This document shows, piece after piece, positions 34,283-42,488 of a DNA stretch of 64,000 nt (position 1 is the first letter of the stretch; every line of letters begins with the position of its first letter). The stretch lies in the NCBI RefSeq assembly GCF_030403505.1, contig NZ_JAUEMJ010000004.1, forward strand, positions 124,001 through 188,000, in the 5' to 3' direction. The position numbers were made by a program, and so were the translations under genes. The notes beneath the pieces were generated by a model. The model made no database searches. It saw only the letters and a list, made by a program, of their open reading frames with translations, and was not told the DNA's origin. This stretch comes from Glycomyces tritici. GTDB lineage: Bacteria; Actinomycetota; Actinomycetes; Mycobacteriales; Micromonosporaceae.

Positions 34283-35469
34283 ACGAAAACCAGGAAGGCC
34301 GCAAGCGGGCCGAGAAGGGCGAGGGCACCGTCTACTGGGACGCCGCCAAGAACACGTTCTGCGCCGAGCTGTCCGTTGGACGCACCCGGACCGGCCGCCG
34401 GAAGCGTCTCAAGGCATATGGCAAGACCGAGGCTAAGGCGAAGAAGGCCCTCAGGGACAAGCTGAAGGACTTCAACGCCGGACTCGACACCTCGACCACC
34501 TACACGGTCGCAGACGCCGTCAACGACTGGCACAAGCGCGGCCAGAAGGCCGGAGAGGAGACCCGGAAGCGCGACCGCTACGTCATCGATGGACAGATCA
34601 TCCCGGCAATCGGCGGCGTCAAGCTCAAAGAGCTGACCGCCGACGACGTTGACGACATGCTCATCCACTACTCAGCTACGCATGCGACCAGCACGCTCAA
34701 GAAGATCCACAGCGTCCTGAACCGAGCGATCAAGCACGCGCAGCGCCGCGACAAGGTCGGGCGCAACGTCGCCGCGCTCATCGAGGAGATCCCGGAGGGC
34801 AAGCCCGGCCGGCCGAGCAAGTCCATGAGCCCCGAGCAGGTCAAGGCAGTGTTCAAGGCCAGCAAGGGAACCTGGTTTCACGCCTACCTGGTGGTGTCGA
34901 ACATGACTGGCATCCGCACCGAAGAAGTCCGGCCGCTGGAGTGGAAGCGGACGCACCTCAACCCAGTCAAGGGCGAGCGGTGTACCTGCGATCAGGTGCA
35001 CACTGAGACGCTGCCACCACACGTCGAAGTGTGGCGCTCGGTCCGCGTGCATGGAGACACCAAGACCCAGAAGAGCAGGCGCACGATCGCCCTGCCGAAG
35101 ATGGTTGTAGCGGCGCTCTTTGAGCACCGCGAGAGCGACCTCGCCTGGCGAGCAGAGCACGGCTACAGCACCAAGCCGCGCTACGTGTTCGGCACCCGCA
35201 ACAACACGGTGAAGCTCGCCCGCAACGTCCGGCGGTTCTACCGGTCCGTTCTTACGAGCGCTGGGCTCAACCCGGACGAGTGGTGCCCGCGCGAGACGCG
35301 GCACACCTTCGTGTCGATCATGTCGGACCTCGGCGCGGACCTCGAAATGATCGCCGACCTGGTCGGGCACAAGGACACCCGTACCACGCGCCAGGTTTAC
35401 CGCCACCAGCTCCGGCCAGTCATCACAAAGGGAGCCGAGATGATCGAAGCGGCTTTCAGCGACGAGTAG
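34270..35469 (+). CDS. int: Tyrosine site-specific integrase
   Basis: 399 residues from the GTG at 34270, with GGAGG seven bases upstream inside xis. The order is an N-terminal AP2-like arm-binding domain (about 15–75), a SAM-like core-binding domain (about 78–165) and the catalytic domain (about 185–395). Catalytic residues are Arg 216 (TGIRTEEV), the second box PRETRHTF with Arg 344 and His 345 (Arg stands where many relatives have the first His, as is common in actinobacterial members), GHKD, and nucleophile Tyr 377. An insertion with CTCDQVH lies near 238–245. It recombines the element at tRNA-Arg. Confidence 0.93.
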   Translation: MPELNENQEGRKRAEKGEGTVYWDAAKNTFCAELSVGRTRTGRRKRLKAYGKTEAKAKKALRDKLKDFNAGLDTSTTYTVADAVNDWHKRGQKAGEETRKRDRYVIDGQIIPAIGGVKLKELTADDVDDMLIHYSATHATSTLKKIHSVLNRAIKHAQRRDKVGRNVAALIEEIPEGKPGRPSKSMSPEQVKAVFKASKGTWFHAYLVVSNMTGIRTEEVRPLEWKRTHLNPVKGERCTCDQVHTETLPPHVEVWRSVRVHGDTKTQKSRRTIALPKMVVAALFEHRESDLAWRAEHGYSTKPRYVFGTRNNTVKLARNVRRFYRSVLTSAGLNPDEWCPRETRHTFVSIMSDLGADLEMIADLVGHKDTRTTRQVYRHQLRPVITKGAEMIEAAFSDE

Positions 35470-35651
35470 GTCTGAACGGATTGGGTGGGGTCGTACAAAA
35501 GCCGAGCGGGCCCCATCCGCTCCGTTTTAGACACTGACCGTTCGACGACTTCCCCGCGACTCGCAACGAGAGTATTACTCTCAGTAATCGATTGTGTCGT
35601 GCCCTCCTGCGAGGATCACGCCAACAGTTCAGAGCGATTGGAAGTTCAACC

Positions 35652-35885
35652 ATGCCGAAGCCAAAGAGCGTCGAGACCTACCACGAAGGTGGGCAATGGA
35701 AGAACAAGGTCACCGGCAACACCAAGGCAAGCAACACGGCAGCGACGAAGAAAGACGCCGTATCCAAGGGCAAGGCGCAGGCGAAAGATCTCGGCGCGGA
35801 GCACGTGATCAAGAACAAGGACGGGAAGATCAGCCAGAAGAACTCCTACGGCAACGACCCGAACCCTCCTAAGGACAAGAAGTAG
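35652..35885 (+). CDS. DUF2188-like small protein
   Basis: 77 residues from the ATG at 35652. It has the DUF2188 outline: a strand-rich start (VETYHEGGQWKNKV), AATKKDAVSKGKAQAKDLGAEHVI, then KNKDGKISQKNSYG. It is lysine-rich with almost no hydrophobic core. DUF2188 proteins are widespread in mobile DNA without an assigned function. It lies between int and the right attachment site, a usual cargo position, and ends before a strong terminator. Its AT-richer codons differ from core genes. Confidence 0.75.
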   Translation: MPKPKSVETYHEGGQWKNKVTGNTKASNTAATKKDAVSKGKAQAKDLGAEHVIKNKDGKISQKNSYGNDPNPPKDKK

Positions 35886-35906
35886 GAGCCAGCCCACGGG
35901 AACGCC

Positions 35907-35944
35907 AAAGGGGGCCTACGCGAACTCGCGTAGGCCCCCTTTTT
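35907..35944. terminator. Strong terminator near the right end of the element
   Basis: Stem GGGGGCCTACGCG/CGCGTAGGCCCCC with loop AACT, followed by TTTTT on the plus strand and a shorter U-run on the minus strand. It can end the DUF2188 transcript and also the tRNA transcript coming from the right, replacing the terminator left at 21098. Confidence 0.85.
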
Positions 35945-36021
35945 GGCTCCATTGCCGCCTTGGCCAGCCATTCATCCCTCCCAGTTCGGAAGGAATTCGG
36001 GCTCTGACCTGGCTTGCAATT

Positions 36022-36066
36022 CTGTGCCCCCGGCAGGATTCGAACCTGCGACACCTGGTCCCGGAA
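36022..36066 (-). repeat. Right attachment site within tRNA-Arg
   Basis: 45 bases identical to 21137–21181. They include the 3' half of the tRNA from the anticodon loop to the end, so the element restores a full tRNA on insertion. Confidence 0.92.
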
Positions 36067-36097
36067 ACCAGTGCTCTATCCACTGAGCTACGGAGGC
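36025..36097 (-). tRNA. tRNA-Arg (anticodon CCG)
   Basis: A 73-base cloverleaf. The acceptor stem GCCTCCG pairs with CGGGGGC (one G-U), with discriminator A. The anticodon stem CTGGT/ACCAG encloses loop TTCCGGG with anticodon CCG for codon CGG. The T arm contains GGTTCGAATCC. CCA is not encoded. The 3' half is the insertion target of the element. Confidence 0.95.
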
Positions 36098-36463
36098 ATG
36101 GCCTGACTGAACAGGCCGCCACGATGCTACCAGTCGGCGGGGGCGGGGTCGCAGGCGGTTTGGCCGGTGAGGATCACACCCGGGTGAGTGCGGCCGTTTC
36201 GCGGGAGGAATGTCGGACGGCGGGTCTAGGCTGACCCCGCGGAAACCTCCGAGCCTAGCTGACACGCTGGGGGTTCGGTGTTCAAAACACTGGATGACCG
36301 CAACATCTTGGGTCGACCCCGAGCACCGACCACTACATGTATGATTCTGCTCTGTCAGGTCGGTGCTGTCATCTCCCGTTCCCACTGCGTGGGGAGGGCG
36401 GCGCCGCCGCGCCGCCAGAGCGATCCGCAGCAGATCGCACCAGGACTCCGAGGGGATGCAGAG

Positions 36464-38836
36464 ATGACCGGGCTCGCCACCACGCCATCCGCCACCACGA
36501 CCGCACCGCAGCAGCGGGAACCCGAGCAGGGTCCCGCCGCCCGCATCGCCGAGCGCCTCCGCGCGCACGCCGCGGGACTGCCCTATGTGGACGCCGAGAA
36601 GGTCATCGCCCAGATCGAGGCGGGCCTGTGGCCCGGCGCGACCGTGCCGGCCCTGCGCGAGCGCGCCATCGAGATCACCTCGGCCACCGTCGCCTCCGAG
36701 CCCACCTACTCCAAGCTCGCGGCGCGGCTCCTCGCCGAGCACATCGCGGACGAGACCGCGGGCGAGGGCGTCACCTCGTTCACGACCTCCATCGCGGCCT
36801 CCAACGCGAACGGCCTGCTCGCGGACGACCTGGTGGCGTTCGTGAACGCGAACGCCGCGGCCCTGGACGCCGTGATCGACGAAACCGCGGACGACCGGTT
36901 CGAGTACTTCGGCCTGCGCACGGTCTACGACCGCTACCTGCTGCGCCACCCCGAGCACCGCACCGTGCTCGAGCGCCCCCAGTACTTCATGCTCCGCGTC
37001 GCATGCGGACTGAGCCAGTCGGTCGAGGAGGCCGCCGAACTCTACCGCCTGCTGTCGACGCTCTCGTACCTGCCGTCGTCGCCGACCCTCTTCAACTCGG
37101 GCACGCGCCGCGCGCAGCTCTCCTCCTGCTTCCTGCTGGACTCCCCGAAGGACGAGCTGGACTCGATCTACGAGCGGTACAGCCAGGTCGCACGGCTCTC
37201 CAAGTACGCCGGCGGCATCGGAATCGCCTGGTCGCGCGTGCGCTCGCGCGGCTCGCTGATCCGGGGCACGAACGGCCACTCGAACGGCATCGTGCCGTGG
37301 CTGCGCACCCTCGACTCCTCGGTCGCCGCGGTGAACCAGGGCGGGCGCCGCAAGGGCGCCGCCTGCGTCTACCTCGCCTCCTGGCACGCCGACATCGAGG
37401 AGTTCCTGGAGCTTCGCGACAACACCGGCGACAACGAGCGCCGCACCCACAACCTGAACCTCGCCAACTGGATCCCCGACGAGTTCATGCGCCGGGTCGA
37501 GGACGACGGCCAGTGGTCCCTGTTCGACCCCAAGGAGACCCCTGAACTGGTCGACCTGTGGGGCGACGACTTCGACCAGGCCTACCGGGCCGCCGAGGCC
37601 GCGGGCAAGGCCAAGAAGGCCGTCTCGGCCCGCGAACTGTACGGGCGCATGATGCGCACGCTGGCGCAGACCGGCAACGGCTGGATGACCTTCTCCGACA
37701 CCGCGAACCGCACCTCGAACCAGACGGCGCGCAAAGAGAACGTCATCCACCTCTCGAACCTGTGCACCGAGATCCTCGAGGTCACCAACGACTCCGAGAC
37801 GGCCGTGTGCAACCTCGGATCGGTGAACCTCTCCGAGCACACCACCGCCGAGGGCTTCGACTTCGAGCGGCTCGAGGAGACCGTGCGCACCGCGGTCAAG
37901 TTCCTCGACCGCACCATCGACCTCGGCTTCTACCCGACCGCGGAGGCCGAGAAGGCCAACCGCAAGTGGCGCCCGATCGGCCTGGGCTGCATGGGCCTGG
38001 CCGACGTGTTCTTCAAGCTGAAGCTCGCGTTCGACTCCGAGGAGGCGCTGGCGCTCTCGACCGCGATCGCCGAGCGCATCGCCATCGTGGCGTACGAGAC
38101 CTCCGCGAAGCTCGCCGCCGAACTCGGCGCGCACCCGAACTTCGACGAGACCCGCGCCCACGACGGCGTGCTCCACATCGACCACTACGCGGACGCCCGG
38201 CTGACCCTGGGCGGGCGCTGGGACGCCGTGCGCGCCGAGATCGGCAAGCACGGCCTGCGCAACTCGCTGATGATCGCGATCGCGCCGACCGCGACGATCG
38301 CCTCGATCGCCGGCTGCGCCGAGTGCATCGAGCCCGTCGTCTCGAACGTCTTCAAGCGCGAGACCCTCTCGGGCGAGTTCCTGCAGGTCAACCGCCACCT
38401 GATCACCGAGCTCAAGGAGCGCGGGATCTGGAGCGAGAAGGTGCGCCAGGCGATCATCGTCGCCGAAGGCTCCGTGCAGGGCATCGCCGAGATCCCGGCG
38501 GACCTCCAGGAGCGGTACCGCACCGCCTGGGAGCTCCCGCAGCGCGCGCTCATCGACCTGGCCGCGGCCCGCACGCCGTTCATCGACCAGGCCCAGTCGC
38601 TCAACCTGTTCCAGGCCGCGCCGACCATCGGCAAGCTCTCCTCGATGTACCGGTACGCCTGGAAGTCGGGCCTGAAGACCACGTACTACCTGCGCAGCCG
38701 CCCGGCCACGCGCATCAACCAGACCACGGTCAGCGCGCCCGCCGCCGAGAGCGAGAAGCCGACCGAGCTCGAGGTCATCCCGGCCGACATCGCGTGCTCC
38801 CTGGAGAACCCGGAGAGCTGCGAGGCCTGCCAGTAA
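36464..38836 (+). CDS. nrdA: Ribonucleoside-diphosphate reductase, class I alpha subunit
   Basis: 790 residues from the ATG at 36464. It reduces ribonucleotides to deoxyribonucleotides. Key residues are in place: Cys 222 and Cys 449 (redox pair), Cys 434 (thiyl radical) within NLCTE with Asn 432 and Glu 436, Tyr 741 and Tyr 742 (radical path), and the C-terminal CEAC reductant pair (786, 789). The N-terminal 35 residues are Thr/Pro/Ala/Glu-rich and no complete ATP-cone precedes the alpha domain, so overall activity inhibition by dATP through a cone is unlikely. The 366-base region from the tRNA to the start contains the promoter. nrdB follows 106 bases later. Confidence 0.95.
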   Translation: MTGLATTPSATTTAPQQREPEQGPAARIAERLRAHAAGLPYVDAEKVIAQIEAGLWPGATVPALRERAIEITSATVASEPTYSKLAARLLAEHIADETAGEGVTSFTTSIAASNANGLLADDLVAFVNANAAALDAVIDETADDRFEYFGLRTVYDRYLLRHPEHRTVLERPQYFMLRVACGLSQSVEEAAELYRLLSTLSYLPSSPTLFNSGTRRAQLSSCFLLDSPKDELDSIYERYSQVARLSKYAGGIGIAWSRVRSRGSLIRGTNGHSNGIVPWLRTLDSSVAAVNQGGRRKGAACVYLASWHADIEEFLELRDNTGDNERRTHNLNLANWIPDEFMRRVEDDGQWSLFDPKETPELVDLWGDDFDQAYRAAEAAGKAKKAVSARELYGRMMRTLAQTGNGWMTFSDTANRTSNQTARKENVIHLSNLCTEILEVTNDSETAVCNLGSVNLSEHTTAEGFDFERLEETVRTAVKFLDRTIDLGFYPTAEAEKANRKWRPIGLGCMGLADVFFKLKLAFDSEEALALSTAIAERIAIVAYETSAKLAAELGAHPNFDETRAHDGVLHIDHYADARLTLGGRWDAVRAEIGKHGLRNSLMIAIAPTATIASIAGCAECIEPVVSNVFKRETLSGEFLQVNRHLITELKERGIWSEKVRQAIIVAEGSVQGIAEIPADLQERYRTAWELPQRALIDLAAARTPFIDQAQSLNLFQAAPTIGKLSSMYRYAWKSGLKTTYYLRSRPATRINQTTVSAPAAESEKPTELEVIPADIACSLENPESCEACQ

Positions 38837-38942
38837 AGGGCCGACCGGCTCGCACGACCAGTCCGGGCGGGGCCTTCGGGTCCCGCCCGCACCACCCCCG
38901 CGCCACCACCCCCGCCCACCGCAAACGAGAGAGGACCCGCCG

Positions 38943-39938
38943 ATGCTGCTCGACCCGGGCATGAACCTGACACTGCGACCGATGAAGTACCCGGACTTCT
39001 ACGAGCAGTACAAGGACGCCATCAAGAACACCTGGCACGTGGAGGAGGTCGACCTCGCGTCCGACCTCACCGACCTGAACGCGTTCACGCCCCAGGAGCA
39101 GCACCTCATCCACCGCCTCGTGGCGTTCTTCGCCACCGGCGACACGATCGTCGCGAACAACCTGGTGCTCAACCTCTACCAGCACATCAACTCCCCCGAG
39201 GGGCGCCTGTACCTGTCGCGCCAGCTCTTCGAGGAGGCCGTGCACGTCCAGTTCTACCTGACGCTGCTCGACACCTACCTGCCCGACCCGGAGGAGCGCA
39301 CGAAGGCGTTCGACGCGGTCAACAACATCCCCTCGATCAAGCGCAAGGCCGACTTCTGCTTCAAGTGGATCGACTCGGCCTTCGACATGCAGGAGCTCAA
39401 GACCGCCGAGGACCGCCGCACGTTCCTGCTCAACCTCATCTGCTTCGCCGCGTGCATCGAGGGCCTGTTCTTCTACGGCGCCTTCGCGTACGTGTACTGG
39501 CTGCGCAGCCGCGGCCTGCTCGACGGGCTCGCCACCGGCACGAACTGGGTCTTCCGCGACGAGTCCTGCCACATGAACTTCGCGTTCAGCGTGGTCGACC
39601 AGGTCCGCCAGGAGGAGCCCGAGCTGTTCGACGACCAGATGCACCGCGAGGTCGTCGCGATGATGGAGGAGGCCGTCGAGGCCGAGCTCCAGTTCGCCGA
39701 GGACCTCATCGGCGACGGCATGCCCGGCATGACCGTCAAGGACATGAAGTCGTACCTGGAGTACGCCGCCGACCAGCGCCTCGTGCGCCTCGGCATGCCG
39801 AAGCGGTGGGGTTCGGAGAACCCGTTCCCGTTCATGGCGCTCCAGGACGTGCAAGAGCTGACGAACTTCTTCGAACGCCGAGCGACCGCCTACCAAGTGG
39901 CCGTGGAAGGCAAGGTCGACCTCGACGAGGAGTTCTGA
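38943..39938 (+). CDS. nrdB: Ribonucleoside-diphosphate reductase, class I beta subunit
   Basis: 331 residues. It houses the metal site and radical that start catalysis in NrdA. Metal ligands by pattern are Asp 67 (ATGDTIVANN), Glu 98 and His 101 (FEEAVHVQFY), Glu 173 (CIEGLFF), and Glu 207 and His 210 (DESCH). Tyr 105, four residues after the first His, is where the stable tyrosyl radical sits in class Ia. So it is not the phenylalanine-type class Ic. The acidic/aromatic tail DLDEEF should dock on NrdA. It ends before a strong bidirectional terminator. Confidence 0.95.
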   Translation: MLLDPGMNLTLRPMKYPDFYEQYKDAIKNTWHVEEVDLASDLTDLNAFTPQEQHLIHRLVAFFATGDTIVANNLVLNLYQHINSPEGRLYLSRQLFEEAVHVQFYLTLLDTYLPDPEERTKAFDAVNNIPSIKRKADFCFKWIDSAFDMQELKTAEDRRTFLLNLICFAACIEGLFFYGAFAYVYWLRSRGLLDGLATGTNWVFRDESCHMNFAFSVVDQVRQEEPELFDDQMHREVVAMMEEAVEAELQFAEDLIGDGMPGMTVKDMKSYLEYAADQRLVRLGMPKRWGSENPFPFMALQDVQELTNFFERRATAYQVAVEGKVDLDEEF

Positions 39939-40001
39939 TCTGGAGCCGCGCACACGGCGAAGCTTGCGAGCCGTGAATGTGTCCAGTCCCCATGCGCGGC
40001 G

Positions 40002-40038
40002 AAGGGCCCGGTACCTCGCGGTACCGGGCCCTTTTTTT
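40002..40038. terminator. Bidirectional terminator between nrdB and the kinase gene
   Basis: A perfect 14-base stem AAGGGCCCGGTACC/GGTACCGGGCCCTT with a four-base loop is followed by TTTTTTT on the plus strand. It serves nrdB and probably the convergent kinase gene. Confidence 0.85.
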
Positions 40039-40049
40039 CGCGGCCGGTG

Positions 40050-41933
40050 CTAGCCGGCGTCGCGGACGAACGTGGTGCCCGTGGCCTCGGCGCCGTCCTT
40101 CAACTGGGCGACGCACTGGAACGTGCCGTCGCCGGAGACGTAGACGTCCGTGGTCCAGTCGAGGGAGTCGCCGCCGATGAGCTGCGAGAGCGGCCCGCCA
40201 TCGGCCTGCGCGTCGACGCAGGCGGCGGCCACGGTGGCGTCGGCGCGGGCCCCGTCGGCGTCGGTGACGCCCTCGGGGAGCTGCCCGGTCGCGTACGCCT
40301 CCCACCGGTGGGCGGCGTCGCAGTCGGTGGCGGCGAACGCCTCGTCGAAGCACGCGGCCTCCGAGACGCAGCCGACCCCTTCGGTCTCGAGCGTGCACGA
40401 GCTGACGTAGTCGCCCGCGTTGGACTGCGCCGCGAGGTCGGGGGTCTCCTCCCCGCCGAAGAGCTTGATGCCGCCGAAGATGAGGAGCGCGAGGATGACC
40501 AGGGCGCCCGCGCCCATGCCGACGATGCGGCCGACGCTGGAGTCGTTGTCGCCCTCCTTGAGGCGGCGCTCGCGGCGGGTGAGGCCGGTCTCGTTGCGCG
40601 GCACGGGAACCGGCAGGCGCGCGTCGTGGTCGTCGCGGCTTCCGCCGGAGGCGAAGGACTTCCACGCGGTGGTCTCGTTGCCGAAGTCGTCCTCCATGGG
40701 GCCCGCGGGAGGGTTGACCGGCGGGCTCGCGGGGCGCGTGTTCAGGTCCGGGACGACCGGGGACGTGAACGGCTCCTCGAGGACGGGCGCGGCCGCGCGC
40801 GCCGCCTGCGGTTCGGGGACCCGGCCGCGGCGCTTGCCCGGGGCGAGCCGCAGCGTCGTGGGCGCGTCCGGGAACGCGCTCGGGTCGAGCTGGGCGTAGC
40901 CGGGAGGCGAGGCCGAGCGGATCTCGTCCCTCGGCGGGGACGAGTACGCGCCGAAGACACCGACGCCCTGGGGCGCGGGGGAGCTCGGCGGCGGGTCGTC
41001 GGTGACGCGGGAGAACACCCCGGTGGAGGCCTCGGGGATGCTCGCGAGGAACTCGCGGAACTCGACCGCGGTCGGGCGCCCGCCGGGGTTGTTGATCAGG
41101 GCCGTGCGCAGCATCTCGAGCAGCAGCGGCGATATACCGGGGATCGCCGGGATCGGCTGATCGAACAGGGCCGCCACGTCGTTGATGTCGAGCACCCCGT
41201 CGGCGGGGAAGCGCGGCGGCATGCCGGAGAGCATCGTGTAGAGGGTCGCGGCGAGCGAGTAGACGTCGGCACTCGGGCCGACCTCGCGCATCTGGAAGAC
41301 CTCCAGGGGCGCGTACGCGGGCGTGGCCATGGTCGAGACGGGCTCGCCCGGGCGGGGCGCGGCGATGAGGCTCGAGAGGCCGAAGTCGCCGAGCACGGCG
41401 TGGCCGTGGTGGTCGACGAGGAGGTTCGCGGGCTTGACGTCGCGGTGGACGATGCCGGCCTCGTGGGCGGCGGCGAGGGCGTCCGCGATGCGGATGCCGA
41501 TCTCGATGGTCCGGTGCGGCGGGATCGTCGTGTGCCGGTCGAGGAGGTCGGCCACGGTGCCGCGGCACCGCTCCATGACGACGTACGGGTTCGCCTGGTG
41601 GGTGAGGCCGGCGGAGAGCATCTTGACCACGCACGGGTGGTCGGAGAGGCGCCCGGCGGTCTGGACCTCGCGGCGGAAGCGCTCGCGGGCGTCGTCGTCG
41701 GTGAGCGGCCGGGCCTCGACCTTGACGGCGACTTCGGAGCCGTCGTCGTACCGGGTGGCGCTGTAGACGATCGAGAAGGCGCCGCGGTCGATCTCGCGGA
41801 AGCCGGTGAGGCGCTCGATGCCTTGGAAGAGGGCTTCCGGGTCGGCTTCGGGGCGCTGACCTGGGGGTGAGACGGGGGTGGACGGGGCGAGGTGGGGATC
41901 GGTTGGAGCACCGTAGGACGAGATGGTGTCCAC
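40050..41933 (-). CDS. Membrane Ser/Thr protein kinase, Pkn type
   Basis: 627 residues from the GTG at 41933, which has CGGAGG ten bases upstream; an ATG at 41987 would add 18 residues. The kinase domain comes first: VAVKVEARP with the catalytic Lys, HRDVKPANLLVD, GDFGLSS and YAPLEVFQ. A long Pro/Ala-rich juxtamembrane segment leads to one membrane helix (GAGALVILALLIFGGIKLF). The external part of about 130 residues has six cysteines (SSCTLETEGVGC, EAACFDEAFAATDCDAAHRW) like the septum-formation-type extracellular domain. It probably senses an external or wall-linked signal. The substrate is unknown. Confidence 0.88.
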   Translation of the reverse strand: MDTISSYGAPTDPHLAPSTPVSPPGQRPEADPEALFQGIERLTGFREIDRGAFSIVYSATRYDDGSEVAVKVEARPLTDDDARERFRREVQTAGRLSDHPCVVKMLSAGLTHQANPYVVMERCRGTVADLLDRHTTIPPHRTIEIGIRIADALAAAHEAGIVHRDVKPANLLVDHHGHAVLGDFGLSSLIAAPRPGEPVSTMATPAYAPLEVFQMREVGPSADVYSLAATLYTMLSGMPPRFPADGVLDINDVAALFDQPIPAIPGISPLLLEMLRTALINNPGGRPTAVEFREFLASIPEASTGVFSRVTDDPPPSSPAPQGVGVFGAYSSPPRDEIRSASPPGYAQLDPSAFPDAPTTLRLAPGKRRGRVPEPQAARAAAPVLEEPFTSPVVPDLNTRPASPPVNPPAGPMEDDFGNETTAWKSFASGGSRDDHDARLPVPVPRNETGLTRRERRLKEGDNDSSVGRIVGMGAGALVILALLIFGGIKLFGGEETPDLAAQSNAGDYVSSCTLETEGVGCVSEAACFDEAFAATDCDAAHRWEAYATGQLPEGVTDADGARADATVAAACVDAQADGGPLSQLIGGDSLDWTTDVYVSGDGTFQCVAQLKDGAEATGTTFVRDAG

Positions 41934-41987
41934 TGTGATACAGCCTCCGTTCTCGGCGACGCACACGGGTGCGAACCGTGCTGGCAT

Positions 41988-42488
41988 CGTGCCTGGTGCA
42001 GGTCGGTGGGCCGATCAGATGATCGGCACATGGGGTTGTTCCGGACCTCAGGTCGCGGCACTCGGGCCTGGGGGAACCGAGTCATGGGACCTTTGACGCA
42101 TAACGTTACGGCAACGCGCCCACGATTCTGTATACCCCTGGACGAAGAGCCAGCGATAACTGGCCGAACGGTTGATATGTCGCTTCCACTGCGGAAGAGC
42201 CGTGTGACTCATAGTGAATGCATCCCCCGTGTAGCGCGCGGGAGGACGGGCGGTCCGACTGGAACGGGCCCCGTGCCGCAAGGCCTCGGCCCGCAAGGGC
42301 CGCCCGTCCACCCGCTGCGTCTCCCCCACTCCGCGTCAAGCATGGCAGCACCCACGTCGCCTCCGGCGTACAGGGTGTGCGTCCTTACAGGAGACGATGC
42401 CCTCAGGTGGCGGTGCCCTCGACGGGCGGCAAACGCGAGCCGGCGGCGCTCAGGCGACAGCGCCTGAGAGCCGTTGCGGCCCGTGCGT
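41988..42488. other. Gene-free region between kinase and cyclase genes
   Basis: About 500 bases without a supported gene. They contain the upstream region of the kinase gene and, to the right, a long inverted repeat GGACGGGCGG/CCGCCCGTCC (42244–42309). The cyclase-gene terminator follows at 42449. Confidence 0.5.
42449..42468 (-). terminator. Terminator of the cyclase gene
   Basis: Stem CTCAGGCG/CGCCTGAG with loop ACAG, 20 bases beyond the stop codon of the cyclase gene. Confidence 0.65.

Larger units (their letters stand above)
21137..36066. mobile_element. Integrative and conjugative element (AICE type) in tRNA-Arg(CCG)
   Basis: A 14,885-bp unit lies between identical 45-base repeats. It has the AICE plan known from pSAM2: tyrosine integrase and overlapping xis next to the attachment site, a replication gene, a single FtsK/TraB translocase, a Spd-like membrane protein, a GntR (KorSA-like) repressor and a Nudix (Pif-like) protein. 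It lacks a type IV secretion set, which fits transfer of double-stranded DNA by TraB alone. Cargo sits at the left end and between int and the right end. No gene appears broken, so it may be active. Confidence 0.92.

Noticed and set aside
36280..36350. NrdR-box-like sequences upstream of nrdA (AACACTGGATG and CACTACATGTATGA)
   Set aside because: Each matches the known 16-base NrdR pattern only partly and the pair spacing is not the usual one, so I do not list them as operators.
42244..42309. Long inverted repeat GGACGGGCGG/CCGCCCGTCC as a riboswitch or RNA gene
   Set aside because: Arms are short relative to a 46-base loop and no known RNA motif is seen; chance pairing is likely in such GC-rich DNA.
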